64,000 bases of DNA from Bacillota bacterium (lineage in GTDB: Bacteria; Bacillota; UBA4882; UBA10575). Positions 1 through 9,427 of this stretch are shown here, in pieces. The stretch lies in the NCBI GenBank assembly GCA_012837715.1, contig DUQR01000039.1, positions 81,923 through 145,922 on the forward strand. Direction: 5' to 3'. A program made the translations under genes and the position numbers. Each line of letters begins with the position of its first letter. Positions within the stretch are counted from its first letter, which is position 1. The notes under the pieces are model-generated. The model was not told where the DNA came from. It saw only the letters and a program-made list of their open reading frames with translations, and did not search any database.

Positions 1-93
1 AAAAAGTTGAACGTCTACAACACCATTGAAGGATATCTACCCGGCGGACAAAGTGTCCAGTTCTTCAATTTTGACGCACCACTTATATTTTAG
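1..93 (+). CDS. C-terminal fragment of an upstream protein (truncated by window edge)
   Basis: Frame 1 open from base 1 to TAG at 91-93 (...GYLPGGQSVQFFNFDAPLIF*); no start in window. Confidence 0.35.
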   Translation, partial: KKLNVYNTIEGYLPGGQSVQFFNFDAPLIF

Positions 94-303
94 TATTTTA
101 GGTAATATAAACATTCCTGTCAATAGATTACTGTCATAATTTATCAATTTTTGTGTATAATTCTGCTTTTTATCCCTTAAGTTAAAAGAACCTGGTTATC
201 TGTATTGAAAAGGAGTACCCAGAGATTCTTACCACGGGTGGTAAAATTTCATTACAAAGCGGTATAATAATATATGAATTAAAATAAGGAGAGGAGGATC
301 AAC

Positions 304-2295
304 ATGAAATACTATGTCAATGCCAAGGCCGTAAAGGACGGCGATGGTTCCAGGGAGAGACCATTCAAACGGATCAATGATGCTGCGAAAGTGGCGCTTC
401 CCGGTGACGAAGTGTTGGTCGCGCCCGGGATTTACCGGGAGTATGTGGATCCGGTTCATGCCGGCACGGAAGAGGCCCGGATCACTTATCTCAGTACAAC
501 ACCGCTTGGGGCAGTAATCACCGGTGCGGAACAGGTAAAAACCTGGCAGCCTTATAAAGAAAAAGTCTGGGTCTGCCGGATCCCCAACAGTGTCTTCGGC
601 GCTTACAATCCTTATACCACTTTGGTCTATGGCGACTGGTATTTCGCGACCCCCAACAAGCACACCGGCTGTGTTTTTCTGAACGACAAGGCAATGTACG
701 AAGCAGTAACTTTGGAAGAATGCATCAAAGGTGAAGTTTATGCGTGTAGTTGGGTACCGGAAGATTCGATCTATAAATGGTATCCTGAACAGGACCCGGA
801 GACGGATGAAACAGTAATTTACGCCAACTTCCAGGGGCTGGATCCAAACAAGGAGAATGTGGAGCTCACGGTCCGCCGCCGCTGCTTTATGCCTTCCAAA
901 ACGGGCGTCAGTTATATTACAGTCAGCGGATTCAAGATCGATAAGGCGGCCACCACCTGGGTGCCGCCTGCCGCTTTCCAGGACGGTATGATCGGTCCCC
1001 ACTGGAGTAAAGGCTGGATCATCGAAGATTGCGAGATTGCCAACAGCAAGTGCGCCGGCATTTCTTTGGGCAAATATCTTGATCCCGACAACGAGCACTA
1101 TTTTACATATAAGCAGGTAAAGAGTCCCACCCAGATGGAACGGGATGCCATATGCCGTGGCCAGTATCACGGCTGGCTGAAAGAAAAGATCGGCAGCCAT
1201 ATCATTCGCCGTTGTAACATCCACCATTGTGAACAGGGCGGCATCATCGGCCGGATGGGCGGGGTGTTCAGTATCATCGAGGACAACCATATCCATCATA
1301 TCAATAATATGCAGGAGCTTGGCGGAGCAGAAATCTCCGGGATCAAAATGCATGCGGCCATTGATGTCATCATCCGCCGCAATCATATCCACCATTGCAC
1401 CATGGGAATCTGGTGTGACTGGGAAGCTCAGGGCACAAGGATTACGCAGAATCTGCTCCATGATAACCAGCGGCCGCCCTATGCCAAGAATCTGCCCGGC
1501 GGGATGATGTCCCAGGATATCTTTGTGGAAGTCAGCCATGGTCCAACCTTAATCGATAACAATATTCTCCTCTCCGACGTCAGCCTGCGTTTTGCCACCC
1601 AAGGTGTGGCGATGGTTCATAACCTGATCTGCGGCGCCTTTACCAGCGTTGGCGATGGGACAACTTGGCGTTATACCCCATATCACATCCCGCACCGGAC
1701 GGAAGTAATGGGCTTGATGACCATTCTTCACGGCGACAATCGTTTCTACAACAATATTTTTGTCCAGAAATGGCCGGCTGAAGACTATACGACCTATGAT
1801 GACCAGGATGCCCAAAATACGATGCGGGAGAACAGGCTGGCCGGCACACACGTTTTCGATGGATACCCCACCTATCAGGAATGGATTTCCCAGTTCGATT
1901 TTACCCAGCGTCCGAACATGCGTGCTCTGGAGCCCGTTCATCTTGGTCATTTGCCAATCTGGAGTGAAGGAAATGTCTATCTGCACGGGGCCAAACCGTG
2001 GGAAAAGGAAGGGAACGGCCTGGTGAGCGGGGAAAACGGGCAGGAAATTAAGGTTGAACTGGTGGAAAAAGACGGCCATTATCATCTGGAGACAAATCTC
2101 TTCGATTACATCAAGGATTTCCGGGTCCGGATGATTAATACCGAAATCCTCGGCAAGGCTTTCGAACCGGAGCAATCCTTTGAGAACCCGGACGGGACAC
2201 TAATCCGCTTTGATTCGGACTATTTCGGCAATCACCGGGGTGTGCATGTGATTCCGGGGCCGTTCACCTCACCTGCGGGCCGGATCAAACTTTGA
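304..2295 (+). CDS. Right-handed parallel beta-helix repeat protein (pectate-lyase-like fold)
   Basis: 663 aa ORF with SD GGAGAGGAGG; N-term YYVNAKAVKDGDGSRERPFKRINDAAKVALPGDEVLVAPGIYREY is the typical DUF1565-like start; repeated IIRRNxIHH motifs. Confidence 0.8.
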   Translation: MKYYVNAKAVKDGDGSRERPFKRINDAAKVALPGDEVLVAPGIYREYVDPVHAGTEEARITYLSTTPLGAVITGAEQVKTWQPYKEKVWVCRIPNSVFGAYNPYTTLVYGDWYFATPNKHTGCVFLNDKAMYEAVTLEECIKGEVYACSWVPEDSIYKWYPEQDPETDETVIYANFQGLDPNKENVELTVRRRCFMPSKTGVSYITVSGFKIDKAATTWVPPAAFQDGMIGPHWSKGWIIEDCEIANSKCAGISLGKYLDPDNEHYFTYKQVKSPTQMERDAICRGQYHGWLKEKIGSHIIRRCNIHHCEQGGIIGRMGGVFSIIEDNHIHHINNMQELGGAEISGIKMHAAIDVIIRRNHIHHCTMGIWCDWEAQGTRITQNLLHDNQRPPYAKNLPGGMMSQDIFVEVSHGPTLIDNNILLSDVSLRFATQGVAMVHNLICGAFTSVGDGTTWRYTPYHIPHRTEVMGLMTILHGDNRFYNNIFVQKWPAEDYTTYDDQDAQNTMRENRLAGTHVFDGYPTYQEWISQFDFTQRPNMRALEPVHLGHLPIWSEGNVYLHGAKPWEKEGNGLVSGENGQEIKVELVEKDGHYHLETNLFDYIKDFRVRMINTEILGKAFEPEQSFENPDGTLIRFDSDYFGNHRGVHVIPGPFTSPAGRIKL

Positions 2296-2365
2296 TGGCG
2301 TTTTTCCGGAGTCTGTTCAATCCCTTCTTTGCCAGTATTCAAATCCGGCAACAATGCCCTTCAGC

Positions 2366-2403
2366 AAAACACTCTACGTCATCACAACGTAGAGTGTTTT
2401 TTT
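2366..2403 (+). terminator. Rho-independent terminator
   Basis: ACACTCTACGT-N7-ACGTAGAGTGT followed by T-run. Confidence 0.85.
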
Positions 2404-2534
2404 CTTTGTCAAGATTGCCTTTAGTAAGGGGTCTGTCAAGAATTTAGTGCTTTTAGCCTTTCTGTTTGCCAGGACGGCCAGGGATTGATAGAATCAAATC
2501 GGGAAAAGAGAAACAAGGGGAAGGAGGCAGAAAG

Positions 2535-2759
2535 GTGCGGGTGATTATCGACCGTTTTGAGGGCGATTACGCCCTGGTTGAGATGGAGGATGGTTTGGTG
2601 GCGCCTATGTCGGCGCAGCTGTTGCCGGGCGCCAGGGAAGGGGATGTGGTTGAGATTAGGATCGACCGTGAAGAGACGGCAAGGCGGCGGCAACAGATCG
2701 AAGAGTTAAGGCTCAAGTTGACCCAGGGGAGAAAGGACCCGGGCAAGGAAAAGCGGTAG
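2535..2759 (+). CDS. DUF3006 domain-containing protein
   Basis: GTG start after AAGGAGG; MRVIIDRFEGDYALVEMEDG... typical of the family. Confidence 0.7.
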   Translation: MRVIIDRFEGDYALVEMEDGLVAPMSAQLLPGAREGDVVEIRIDREETARRRQQIEELRLKLTQGRKDPGKEKR

Positions 2760-2771
2760 TTGTTGTTTTTA

Positions 2772-3494
2772 TTATTCCCGGATTAACTCGGCGGTGATTT
2801 GTTGTTCCAGTTGGAGAAGGGGAAGGGCGTCCGGTTCCCGTTGCTCCCGGGGTAAGGTAATTTGGTGGTAGCCTTTGATCACTGCGGGTCTGGGCGAGAA
2901 GACATAGATTTCATCGGCAAGCAATAACGCTTCTTTTGGGTCATGGGTGACCAAGAGCACTGTCCGGGGCGCCGCGGCCCAAATTTGCCGGAAACGGGTT
3001 ATTAAAGCCCACTTCAAACTCAAATCTAAAGATTTGAAGGGTTCATCCATCAACAGGAGCCGGGAAGGATAAGCCAAGGCCCGGGCCATGGCTACCCGTT
3101 GCCGTTGGCCTCCGCTCAGTTTCCGGGGATAAGTATCCCGGTAGGGGAGGATCTCCATCTGCGCTAAATAGTAGTCGATTCTTTCCGTGAGTTGGACCGG
3201 GGGAATTTTGTTCTGTAAAACAAAGGATAGATTCTCGGCAACCGTCAACCAATCAAGGAGCCGCGGCTCTTGGAAGAGGTAACTAAGGGGTTTCCCCTCC
3301 AGTCCGGTGATCCGGCCTTGATCATGGGTCTTTAAACCGGAGATCAGGGCGAACAAAGTGGTTTTACCGCACCCCGAAGGACCGAGGAAAGCCACGATCC
3401 GGTTGGCCTTAACTTCCAGGGAGAGACCGGAGAAGACAAGGAGGTCCCCATAGGACTTGGCGATTCCTTCTAAAGTGAATTCCGTTTCGTTCAT
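2772..3494 (-). CDS. ABC transporter ATP-binding protein, NitT/TauT (SsuB-like) type
   Basis: Walker A GPSGCGKTT, LSGGQRQRVAMARAL, LLMDEPF. Confidence 0.88.
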   Translation of the reverse strand: MNETEFTLEGIAKSYGDLLVFSGLSLEVKANRIVAFLGPSGCGKTTLFALISGLKTHDQGRITGLEGKPLSYLFQEPRLLDWLTVAENLSFVLQNKIPPVQLTERIDYYLAQMEILPYRDTYPRKLSGGQRQRVAMARALAYPSRLLLMDEPFKSLDLSLKWALITRFRQIWAAAPRTVLLVTHDPKEALLLADEIYVFSPRPAVIKGYHQITLPREQREPDALPLLQLEQQITAELIRE

Positions 3495-3500
3495 CGGCGT

Positions 3501-4274
3501 TTACTCCCAATATAGTAGTTTTTTCCTGATCAGCTGCTGGAGGAGGCGGTCGAAGAAAAAGCTGATGGCGATCACCACGATCGTCCAGGCAAAGACTTCG
3601 GGGGTTTCCAGATAGGTGCGGGCCGTATCCATCCGGGCGCCAATCCCGAACTTGGGGTAAGCCAGGACTTCGGCGGCGATCATCACCTTCCAGGTTAGCC
3701 CCAACCCGGCGGCGGCGCCGGTGGCCAGATAGGGCAAGATGGCCGGTAGATACATCCGCCGGAGGACGGTGGGGAAAGGAACCTGGTAAAGACGGGCCAT
3801 TTCTTTGAGTTCCGGGTCAACCTGGCCCATCCCCTCGGTTACATTCTGGGTGATCAGTGGGAAAACCACCAGGAAAGTAACGAAAAGGGTGACCGTCTCC
3901 GCCGGAAACCAGATCAGCGCCAACAGGATCAGAGCCATTGACGGGGTGCTTCTAATTACGGTTAACCAAAGGTGAAAAAAGTGCTTAAAGGATCGGAACA
4001 ATCCGGAAAGCAGGCCGCAGATCAAACCCGCCAGGTAAGAGAGGCCAAACCCGACTAATCCCCGGGAAAGGGTGGCTGCCAGGTGGGACCAAAACCCGCC
4101 GGAGATAATGAGCTGAACCAGTCGGCGGATGGTCAGGGCGGGGCTGGGAAGGATGATCTCCCTCCCAACCAAGGCCGCCGCTCCATGCCAGACCAGGAGC
4201 AAGGTCAAGAGCGAACCGAAGGTGGTTAGTTTATTCCGGTAAATAGAACCCGGCATCGGGTATTTTACCCCCAA
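3501..4274 (-). CDS. ABC transporter permease, NitT/TauT (SsuC-like) type
   Basis: Hydrophobic, EMARLYQVPFPTVLRRMYLPAILPYLATGAAAGLGLTWKVMIAAE motif; between ATPase and SBP. Confidence 0.88.
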   Translation of the reverse strand: MGVKYPMPGSIYRNKLTTFGSLLTLLLVWHGAAALVGREIILPSPALTIRRLVQLIISGGFWSHLAATLSRGLVGFGLSYLAGLICGLLSGLFRSFKHFFHLWLTVIRSTPSMALILLALIWFPAETVTLFVTFLVVFPLITQNVTEGMGQVDPELKEMARLYQVPFPTVLRRMYLPAILPYLATGAAAGLGLTWKVMIAAEVLAYPKFGIGARMDTARTYLETPEVFAWTIVVIAISFFFDRLLQQLIRKKLLYWE

Positions 4275-5202
4275 TCGACTGTGGTTGGAAAGAATAGAGT
4301 TTCTTCAGGAAATAATCGATTTCACTTTGGACTTGGTAAGCCCCGTTTAACCGTAAGTGACAACGGGGAATGGCTTGGGCCGCCGCGGTGGCGGAGATGA
4401 AAAGATGCTTCTCGGCTAAACGGCCGGCGGCCGCCGGATGTTCAACAACCCAGGTGCTCGCCGCCTCTGCCGCCTGTAAAAAGGTTTTGACTAAAGCCGG
4501 ATTTGTGGTGGCCAATTCGGTTTTGACCACCAACGCGCTTTGGGGGTAGGATTCGTTCCGTTCCTCCAAACGTTTCCACTCGGCCTGGTAATCCAGGAGG
4601 ACTTGCAGGTCCGGGTTGCGGGCAAGGGCTTCGGTCACCCAGGGTTCGGGCAAGGTGGCCACCGCGACTTTACCGGCGATCACCAATTGGGCCAGCTCGG
4701 CCGGGCTGGGGTAATACTGGATCTGGAGATCCTTTTCCGGATCAAGCCCGTTGGCGCTTAGAAAATAGCGGAACAACAGGTCCGGAGTGCTTCCTTTACC
4801 GGTGACGCCGATTTCCTGGCCTTTCAACTCCGGCCAGGAGGTGATCGCGGTGGAAGCACGGCCGATCACATACATCACACCCCAGTTGGTGATGGCGGCC
4901 AGTTGAATCGGGATCCCCCGGTTATATAGAATGGCGGCTAAGTTGGTCGGGACCGCGGCAATATCCGCTTCTCCGGCGATGATCTTCGCGCTCATCTGGT
5001 CGGGGCTTTTAAGGACAGTGTAATTCAGCGTTACCCCGGGGAGGAGCGTCGGCTTCTCCTCTACCATTTTGACCAGGGATAAACCAGTCGTTCCGGACAG
5101 AACCATCACCTCGATGGTGGTATTCTCCACCGCCGGGAGGGGCGTAGCAACCACGAGTAAAAAGAGTAATACCGCTGTACTTAGGATTTTTTTTCTCATC
5201 AT
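4231..5202 (-). CDS. ABC transporter substrate-binding protein (NMT1/SsuA-like)
   Basis: Signal peptide MMRKKILSTAVLLFLLVVATPLPA; start chosen after GGAGGG SD rather than ORF-track start 5316. Confidence 0.82.
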   Translation of the reverse strand: MMRKKILSTAVLLFLLVVATPLPAVENTTIEVMVLSGTTGLSLVKMVEEKPTLLPGVTLNYTVLKSPDQMSAKIIAGEADIAAVPTNLAAILYNRGIPIQLAAITNWGVMYVIGRASTAITSWPELKGQEIGVTGKGSTPDLLFRYFLSANGLDPEKDLQIQYYPSPAELAQLVIAGKVAVATLPEPWVTEALARNPDLQVLLDYQAEWKRLEERNESYPQSALVVKTELATTNPALVKTFLQAAEAASTWVVEHPAAAGRLAEKHLFISATAAAQAIPRCHLRLNGAYQVQSEIDYFLKKLYSFQPQSIGGKIPDAGFYLPE

Positions 5203-5273
5203 AATCCCTCCAATCTTGTTTTGGCCAAAGCCGCCACGGCCGAGGGTTGGGTTGAATTTCCCAGTTTGACAAG

Positions 5274-5300
5274 ACAAGCCTGTCTCCTGGACAGGCTTGT
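5274..5300. repeat. Perfect 11-bp inverted repeat upstream of SBP gene
   Basis: ACAAGCCTGTC-TCCTG-GACAGGCTTGT. Confidence 0.7.
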
Positions 5301-5340
5301 TGAATAGGCGGTTCAATCAATAAGAACTCCCTTTGCTTCA

Positions 5341-5421
5341 GGACAAAAGCTTTTGACGTTGTAACCATGGGGTAAATTCATTGGGATGCTCGAACAAAGG
5401 TCAACGCTAAAAGCCTGACAA
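5341..5421 (+). repeat. Short interspersed palindromic element, copy A
   Basis: Arms AAAGCTTTTGACGTTGTAACC ... GGTCAACGCTAAAAGCCTGACA; homologous to 21079-21158. Confidence 0.55.
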
Positions 5422-5632
5422 GCCTTGGCCTCAGGATAAATAATCTGTTTCTTTGGGGTAAGGCGCACCTTTCCCCTTAGAAGCTTCATTCCTATTTTAT
5501 CCTTCTTTCCGCAGAAAGGCAAGGTGTGAAATGGACTACTATTGTTAACTTTAAACAAAAACAAGGTTGACATTGCCCGCCGGTTTGCTTTAGAATGAAA
5601 AAATAAAGCTCGAAAGTGAAGAAGGCGGTTAG

Positions 5633-6613
5633 ATGTTACATTTAGGGACATTGGTTAATCTACTCGCTTCCGCCCCCTTTGTTTCGGGGGAAGAATTGGC
5701 CAGCCGTTTAGGGGTAACCCGGACGGCCATCTGGAAGCAAGTGGGGATTCTGCGGGAGCTTGGTTATCAAATTACGGCCCACCCCCGGCGGGGTTATCAT
5801 CTCGTAGCCCGACCCGATAAACTCTACCCGTGGGAGGTTGGGCGAGACCTGCATACAGAGCTGATCGGAAAGACCATTGAGTATTACGAAGAATTACCTT
5901 CAACCAACCGGCGGGCGAAAGAGCTGTTGGGGTCGGCAACCGAAGGGACGCTTATCTTAGCGGAAACCCAGCAGCAAGGCCGGGGACGGTTAGGCCGGAG
6001 CTGGTTTTCCCCGCCGGGAACCGGGATCTGGTTAAGCTTGATCCTCTACCCTTCCTTTCCCCCGGCGGAGTTAGCAAAGCTTAATTTGTTGGCGGCCGTC
6101 GCCCTCTCCCGGGCCGTCCTGGCCACGCTCGCTTTCCGCCCTTTGGTAAAATGGCCTAATGATCTCTATTACCAAGGACGCAAACTCTCCGGCATCCTGA
6201 CGGAAGTTGGAGGAGAGCTGGGACGCCTCGAGTATGTTATTTTAGGGGCGGGAATTAATGTCAACCAAAAGAAGAGTGATTTTCCGGAAGAGTTAAGAAC
6301 GAAGGCCGGATCTTTACGGATGATCAAGGGAAGACCGGTAAACCGCCGGTTGCTCCTGTGTAGTTTTTTAGAATGTTTTGAAGAAGAGTATTTCTATGCT
6401 TTAGGGCAAGGCTTTGACCGTTGCTTGGCCTACTGCCGGGAACATACGGCGACCCTGGGACGACCGGTGGAAGTGGATAACGGCCAGAAGGTTTACCGGG
6501 GACAAGCCGTTGCCATTGCTGAAGACGGCGCCCTCATTGTTGAAGACGGCGGCGAGCGTTTCCGGGTAATTACTGGGGATGTCCAGCTTCTCGCCGGTCC
6601 CGACCTTGCTTAA
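5633..6613 (+). CDS. birA: Biotin operon repressor / biotin--[acetyl-CoA-carboxylase] ligase
   Basis: N-term HTH (LASRLGVTRTAIWKQVGILRELGY), GRGRLGRSWFSPPGTGIWLS, KWPNDLYYQGRKLSGIL. Confidence 0.95.
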   Translation: MLHLGTLVNLLASAPFVSGEELASRLGVTRTAIWKQVGILRELGYQITAHPRRGYHLVARPDKLYPWEVGRDLHTELIGKTIEYYEELPSTNRRAKELLGSATEGTLILAETQQQGRGRLGRSWFSPPGTGIWLSLILYPSFPPAELAKLNLLAAVALSRAVLATLAFRPLVKWPNDLYYQGRKLSGILTEVGGELGRLEYVILGAGINVNQKKSDFPEELRTKAGSLRMIKGRPVNRRLLLCSFLECFEEEYFYALGQGFDRCLAYCREHTATLGRPVEVDNGQKVYRGQAVAIAEDGALIVEDGGERFRVITGDVQLLAGPDLA

Positions 6614-6635
6614 AGCTTGTCTAAGGAGGAGTTTG

Positions 6636-7196
6636 ATGGATTGGATCAAAAAAAGGAAGACCACCGAACGCCTGGTTTTGGTGGCACTCTTTTCCACCCT
6701 GACCTGGATCGGCGCTTACCTACGGATTGAACTGATTCCTCCCCTTCCTTTTACCCTACAGAACTTCATGGTGATTGTGGCCGGGATTCTGCTTGGCCCG
6801 CGCGACGGCGCCCTCAGTCAGCTGCTTTATCTGCTCCTTGGTTTGGTAGGGATTCCGGTCTTTAGCCAAGGTGGTGGCCTTAGTTATCTCTTGCGGCCCG
6901 GGTTCGGCTTTATTCTTGGCTTTGTCGGGGCGGCGGCGGTGGTTGGCGGGTTAAGTAGATTGCTGCGGAAGATCAACTTCTGGGCATGTTTTGGCTTAGC
7001 CTTAACCGGGATGGCTGTGATTTATCTGATCGCCCTCCCCTATCTTTATCTCCTTAACAATCTGGTCTTAGCGGCGCCGGTAGGCTTTGGTCACCTCGCT
7101 TTGGCGATGGTCCCCTTTTTTTTGGGTGATCTGATCAAGGTGGTGGTGATTGCCGGTCTGCTCCCGCCCCTCTGGGCCCGTCTGCAGCAGTTTTGA
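6636..7196 (+). CDS. bioY: Biotin transporter BioY
   Basis: ATG after AAGGAGG; PFTLQNFMVIVAGILLGPRDGALSQLLYLLLGLVGIPVFSQGGG; adjacent to birA. Confidence 0.93.
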   Translation: MDWIKKRKTTERLVLVALFSTLTWIGAYLRIELIPPLPFTLQNFMVIVAGILLGPRDGALSQLLYLLLGLVGIPVFSQGGGLSYLLRPGFGFILGFVGAAAVVGGLSRLLRKINFWACFGLALTGMAVIYLIALPYLYLLNNLVLAAPVGFGHLALAMVPFFLGDLIKVVVIAGLLPPLWARLQQF

Positions 7197-7209
7197 GGGG
7201 GCACAGGGT

Positions 7210-8643
7210 TCAAAACATCCAGCCGAGACCGGCATACCAGTGCTGAGCGGGGGAAGCAAGATTACGGAGGCCGATTTTCAGGGTAAGGGGGGCCAGTTGG
7301 TACCGGGCATAAAGGTCCAGGACCGGCTGGTTGGGCTGCCAAAGATCGGCTTGGAGGCTAAAATTCCGGGTTTGGTAATTAAGGCCGAAACCCAACCAAT
7401 TGTGGAGGATACCCAGACGGTACTGCCATGGATTGCGGTCAACCCCGAATTGCAGGGAAAACCGGTTCTGGTCCCCCAGGTCCTCCCAGCCGAAAAGGAG
7501 AAATTGCTCCTTTTTCCAGTTGAGTTTTGCTTCGTAATCAACCCCCCATTCTTGGGGCGTGACCGATAAGGACAATTGGTTGGTCAGGGAGAGACTTTCA
7601 TAGGCTTTCAGAAAGTCATCGGCCAGATTCAGGACGCGCCCGGCTTTTTGCATGGAACTTTTAAAGAGGTCGGCGCTATCCTCGGTGGCAGCCTCCTCGA
7701 TTAATTGGTTGAGGCCGGTTGTAATCATCTGGACCGACGTCAGCATCTCCGCGGTGGCGGTCATCAGATCGGCTAAGTTAGGGTCACCTGTGGTCAGCTG
7801 GGCGGAAAGATGGGCCAAATTTTCAGCCGCTGGTTCCAGGGCGCTTAGAATATTGGCTACCGCGGTGGCGGTTCGCCCGTCCGCCCGGAGTTCCGTCAGG
7901 AAGCGGTTGAGTTCCTGTTGAAAAGGTTCAAAGGCGCCTACCAACTCATTTAACTGGGCAAGAAAGACAGGCAGATCCTCCGCTGCAGTTAGGATCGCGT
8001 TGATTCCGTCGTAGTTCAGAGTGGTCAACCGGGTGGTGATCACCTTTAAAGCAGCCAGAAGGTCGCTGGGGTCGCTCATGGCCAGTTTCCTACTGAAGGC
8101 GGCCAAATTTCCGGCGATTGTTTCCAGGTCGGTTGTGGTTTGCCTTAACCGGTCGAGGAGGGCTTGGTCGGAAAGAAGTTGGTCTAAGGAGATGGTGATC
8201 CGTTTTAAAGTGGTCATTACTTCCCCGGTCTCCCGAAAAAGGTCTTCCGGAGAAAAGGGTTCTTTTCCTTGTAGTCTGGTTCCCGGTGGTATCCGATCGG
8301 GGCCGGGACCGGGGATGATCTCGATTATCTTTTCGCCGAGGAGACCGGCGGTATTAATGGTGACCAAGGCGCCTGTTTTTAAGATAACCTCCGGGGCCAA
8401 TTTAAGGACAACTAAAACCTGGCCTTCCGGGGTGAGGGTAACCCGACTGACGCGGCCAATATCGACGCCGGCCATTTGCACCGGCGCCCCCGGCCGTAAG
8501 CCACCCACATGGATAAAGATTACTTCCAACTGATAATTCCGGTCTAGAAATTGATGACCGTTAAGCCAGAGTAAACCGGAGATTAAGATCACTAAACTGA
8601 TGAGGGTAAAGAGGCCGACTTTTGTTTCGAAACGTGAAATCAA
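7210..8643 (-). CDS. MCE/MlaD family protein with C-terminal beta-rich, barrel-like domain
   Basis: MCE domain (VGLFTLISLVILISGLLW...VQMAGVDIGRVSRVTL...GLLGEKIIEI); C-term alternating-hydrophobic strands ending ...WYAGLGWMF*. Confidence 0.88.
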   Translation of the reverse strand: MISRFETKVGLFTLISLVILISGLLWLNGHQFLDRNYQLEVIFIHVGGLRPGAPVQMAGVDIGRVSRVTLTPEGQVLVVLKLAPEVILKTGALVTINTAGLLGEKIIEIIPGPGPDRIPPGTRLQGKEPFSPEDLFRETGEVMTTLKRITISLDQLLSDQALLDRLRQTTTDLETIAGNLAAFSRKLAMSDPSDLLAALKVITTRLTTLNYDGINAILTAAEDLPVFLAQLNELVGAFEPFQQELNRFLTELRADGRTATAVANILSALEPAAENLAHLSAQLTTGDPNLADLMTATAEMLTSVQMITTGLNQLIEEAATEDSADLFKSSMQKAGRVLNLADDFLKAYESLSLTNQLSLSVTPQEWGVDYEAKLNWKKEQFLLFGWEDLGDQNRFSLQFGVDRNPWQYRLGILHNWLGFGLNYQTRNFSLQADLWQPNQPVLDLYARYQLAPLTLKIGLRNLASPAQHWYAGLGWMF

Positions 8644-8649
8644 AGGCGC

Positions 8650-9405
8650 TCACCATCCTCCGTTTATTCTGATAGGGCCGGCCAAACAGCCCGTTATGAA
8701 CTGGCGGAGGAGGGGACCGGCTTCTTCCAGAATCTTTTGGGCGGATCCACTTTCCCGGATTTTCCCTTGGTAAAGGAAGCCGATTTCATCGGCCACCCGT
8801 AACGCCGTGGTGAGGTCATGGGTCACCAGGAGGGAAGTGACGTTTAGTCGGCGGTGGACCCGGAGAATCAGATCATGGATCAGTTCGGCCATGATTGGAT
8901 CCAGTCCGGTGGTGGGTTCATCGTAGAGGATAATCTCCGGATCCAGGGCTAAGGTGCGGGCGATGGCTACCCGTTTCCGCATCCCGCCCGACAACTGACC
9001 CGGGGTTTTAGTAAGCAAGTCTGGATCATCCCCCAGCCCCACATGGTCCAGCTCTTGCTGGACGCGGTTTTTAATTTCCTGTTCCGTAAAGACTCCTTTT
9101 TTACGTAGACCTAACGCAATGTTTTCGTAAACGGTAAGAAAATCGAAGAGGGCCGAAGATTGAAAGATCATTCCCCGGGTGGGCCCACCCGGGTTTTTTT
9201 TCCGCCCGTCCAAGGGGACGCCGTTAATCAGGATCCGTCCAGCCGTGGGCTGGATTAACCCCATTACTAAACGGAGGACGGTGCTTTTTCCGCAACCGCT
9301 GGGTCCAAGGAGGACATAAGTCCGCCCGGCCGGGACGGTAAAGGATAATGCAGAGAGGATTGCCCGTCCCGCCAGGGTGTAACCGACATTTTCCAGTTGA
9401 ATCAT
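8650..9405 (-). CDS. MlaF-type ABC ATP-binding protein
   Basis: GPSGCGKST, LSGGMRKRVAIARTL, LYDEPTTGLDPI; between MlaD- and MlaE-like genes. Confidence 0.9.
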   Translation of the reverse strand: MIQLENVGYTLAGRAILSALSFTVPAGRTYVLLGPSGCGKSTVLRLVMGLIQPTAGRILINGVPLDGRKKNPGGPTRGMIFQSSALFDFLTVYENIALGLRKKGVFTEQEIKNRVQQELDHVGLGDDPDLLTKTPGQLSGGMRKRVAIARTLALDPEIILYDEPTTGLDPIMAELIHDLILRVHRRLNVTSLLVTHDLTTALRVADEIGFLYQGKIRESGSAQKILEEAGPLLRQFITGCLAGPIRINGGW

Positions 9406-9427
9406 GGCCGACTCCTTTAATCAAGCC

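Noticed and set aside
229-1539. 436-aa minus-strand ORF
   Set aside because: Fully antisense to a well-supported beta-helix gene with an SD; low-complexity shadow ORF from biased GC codon usage.
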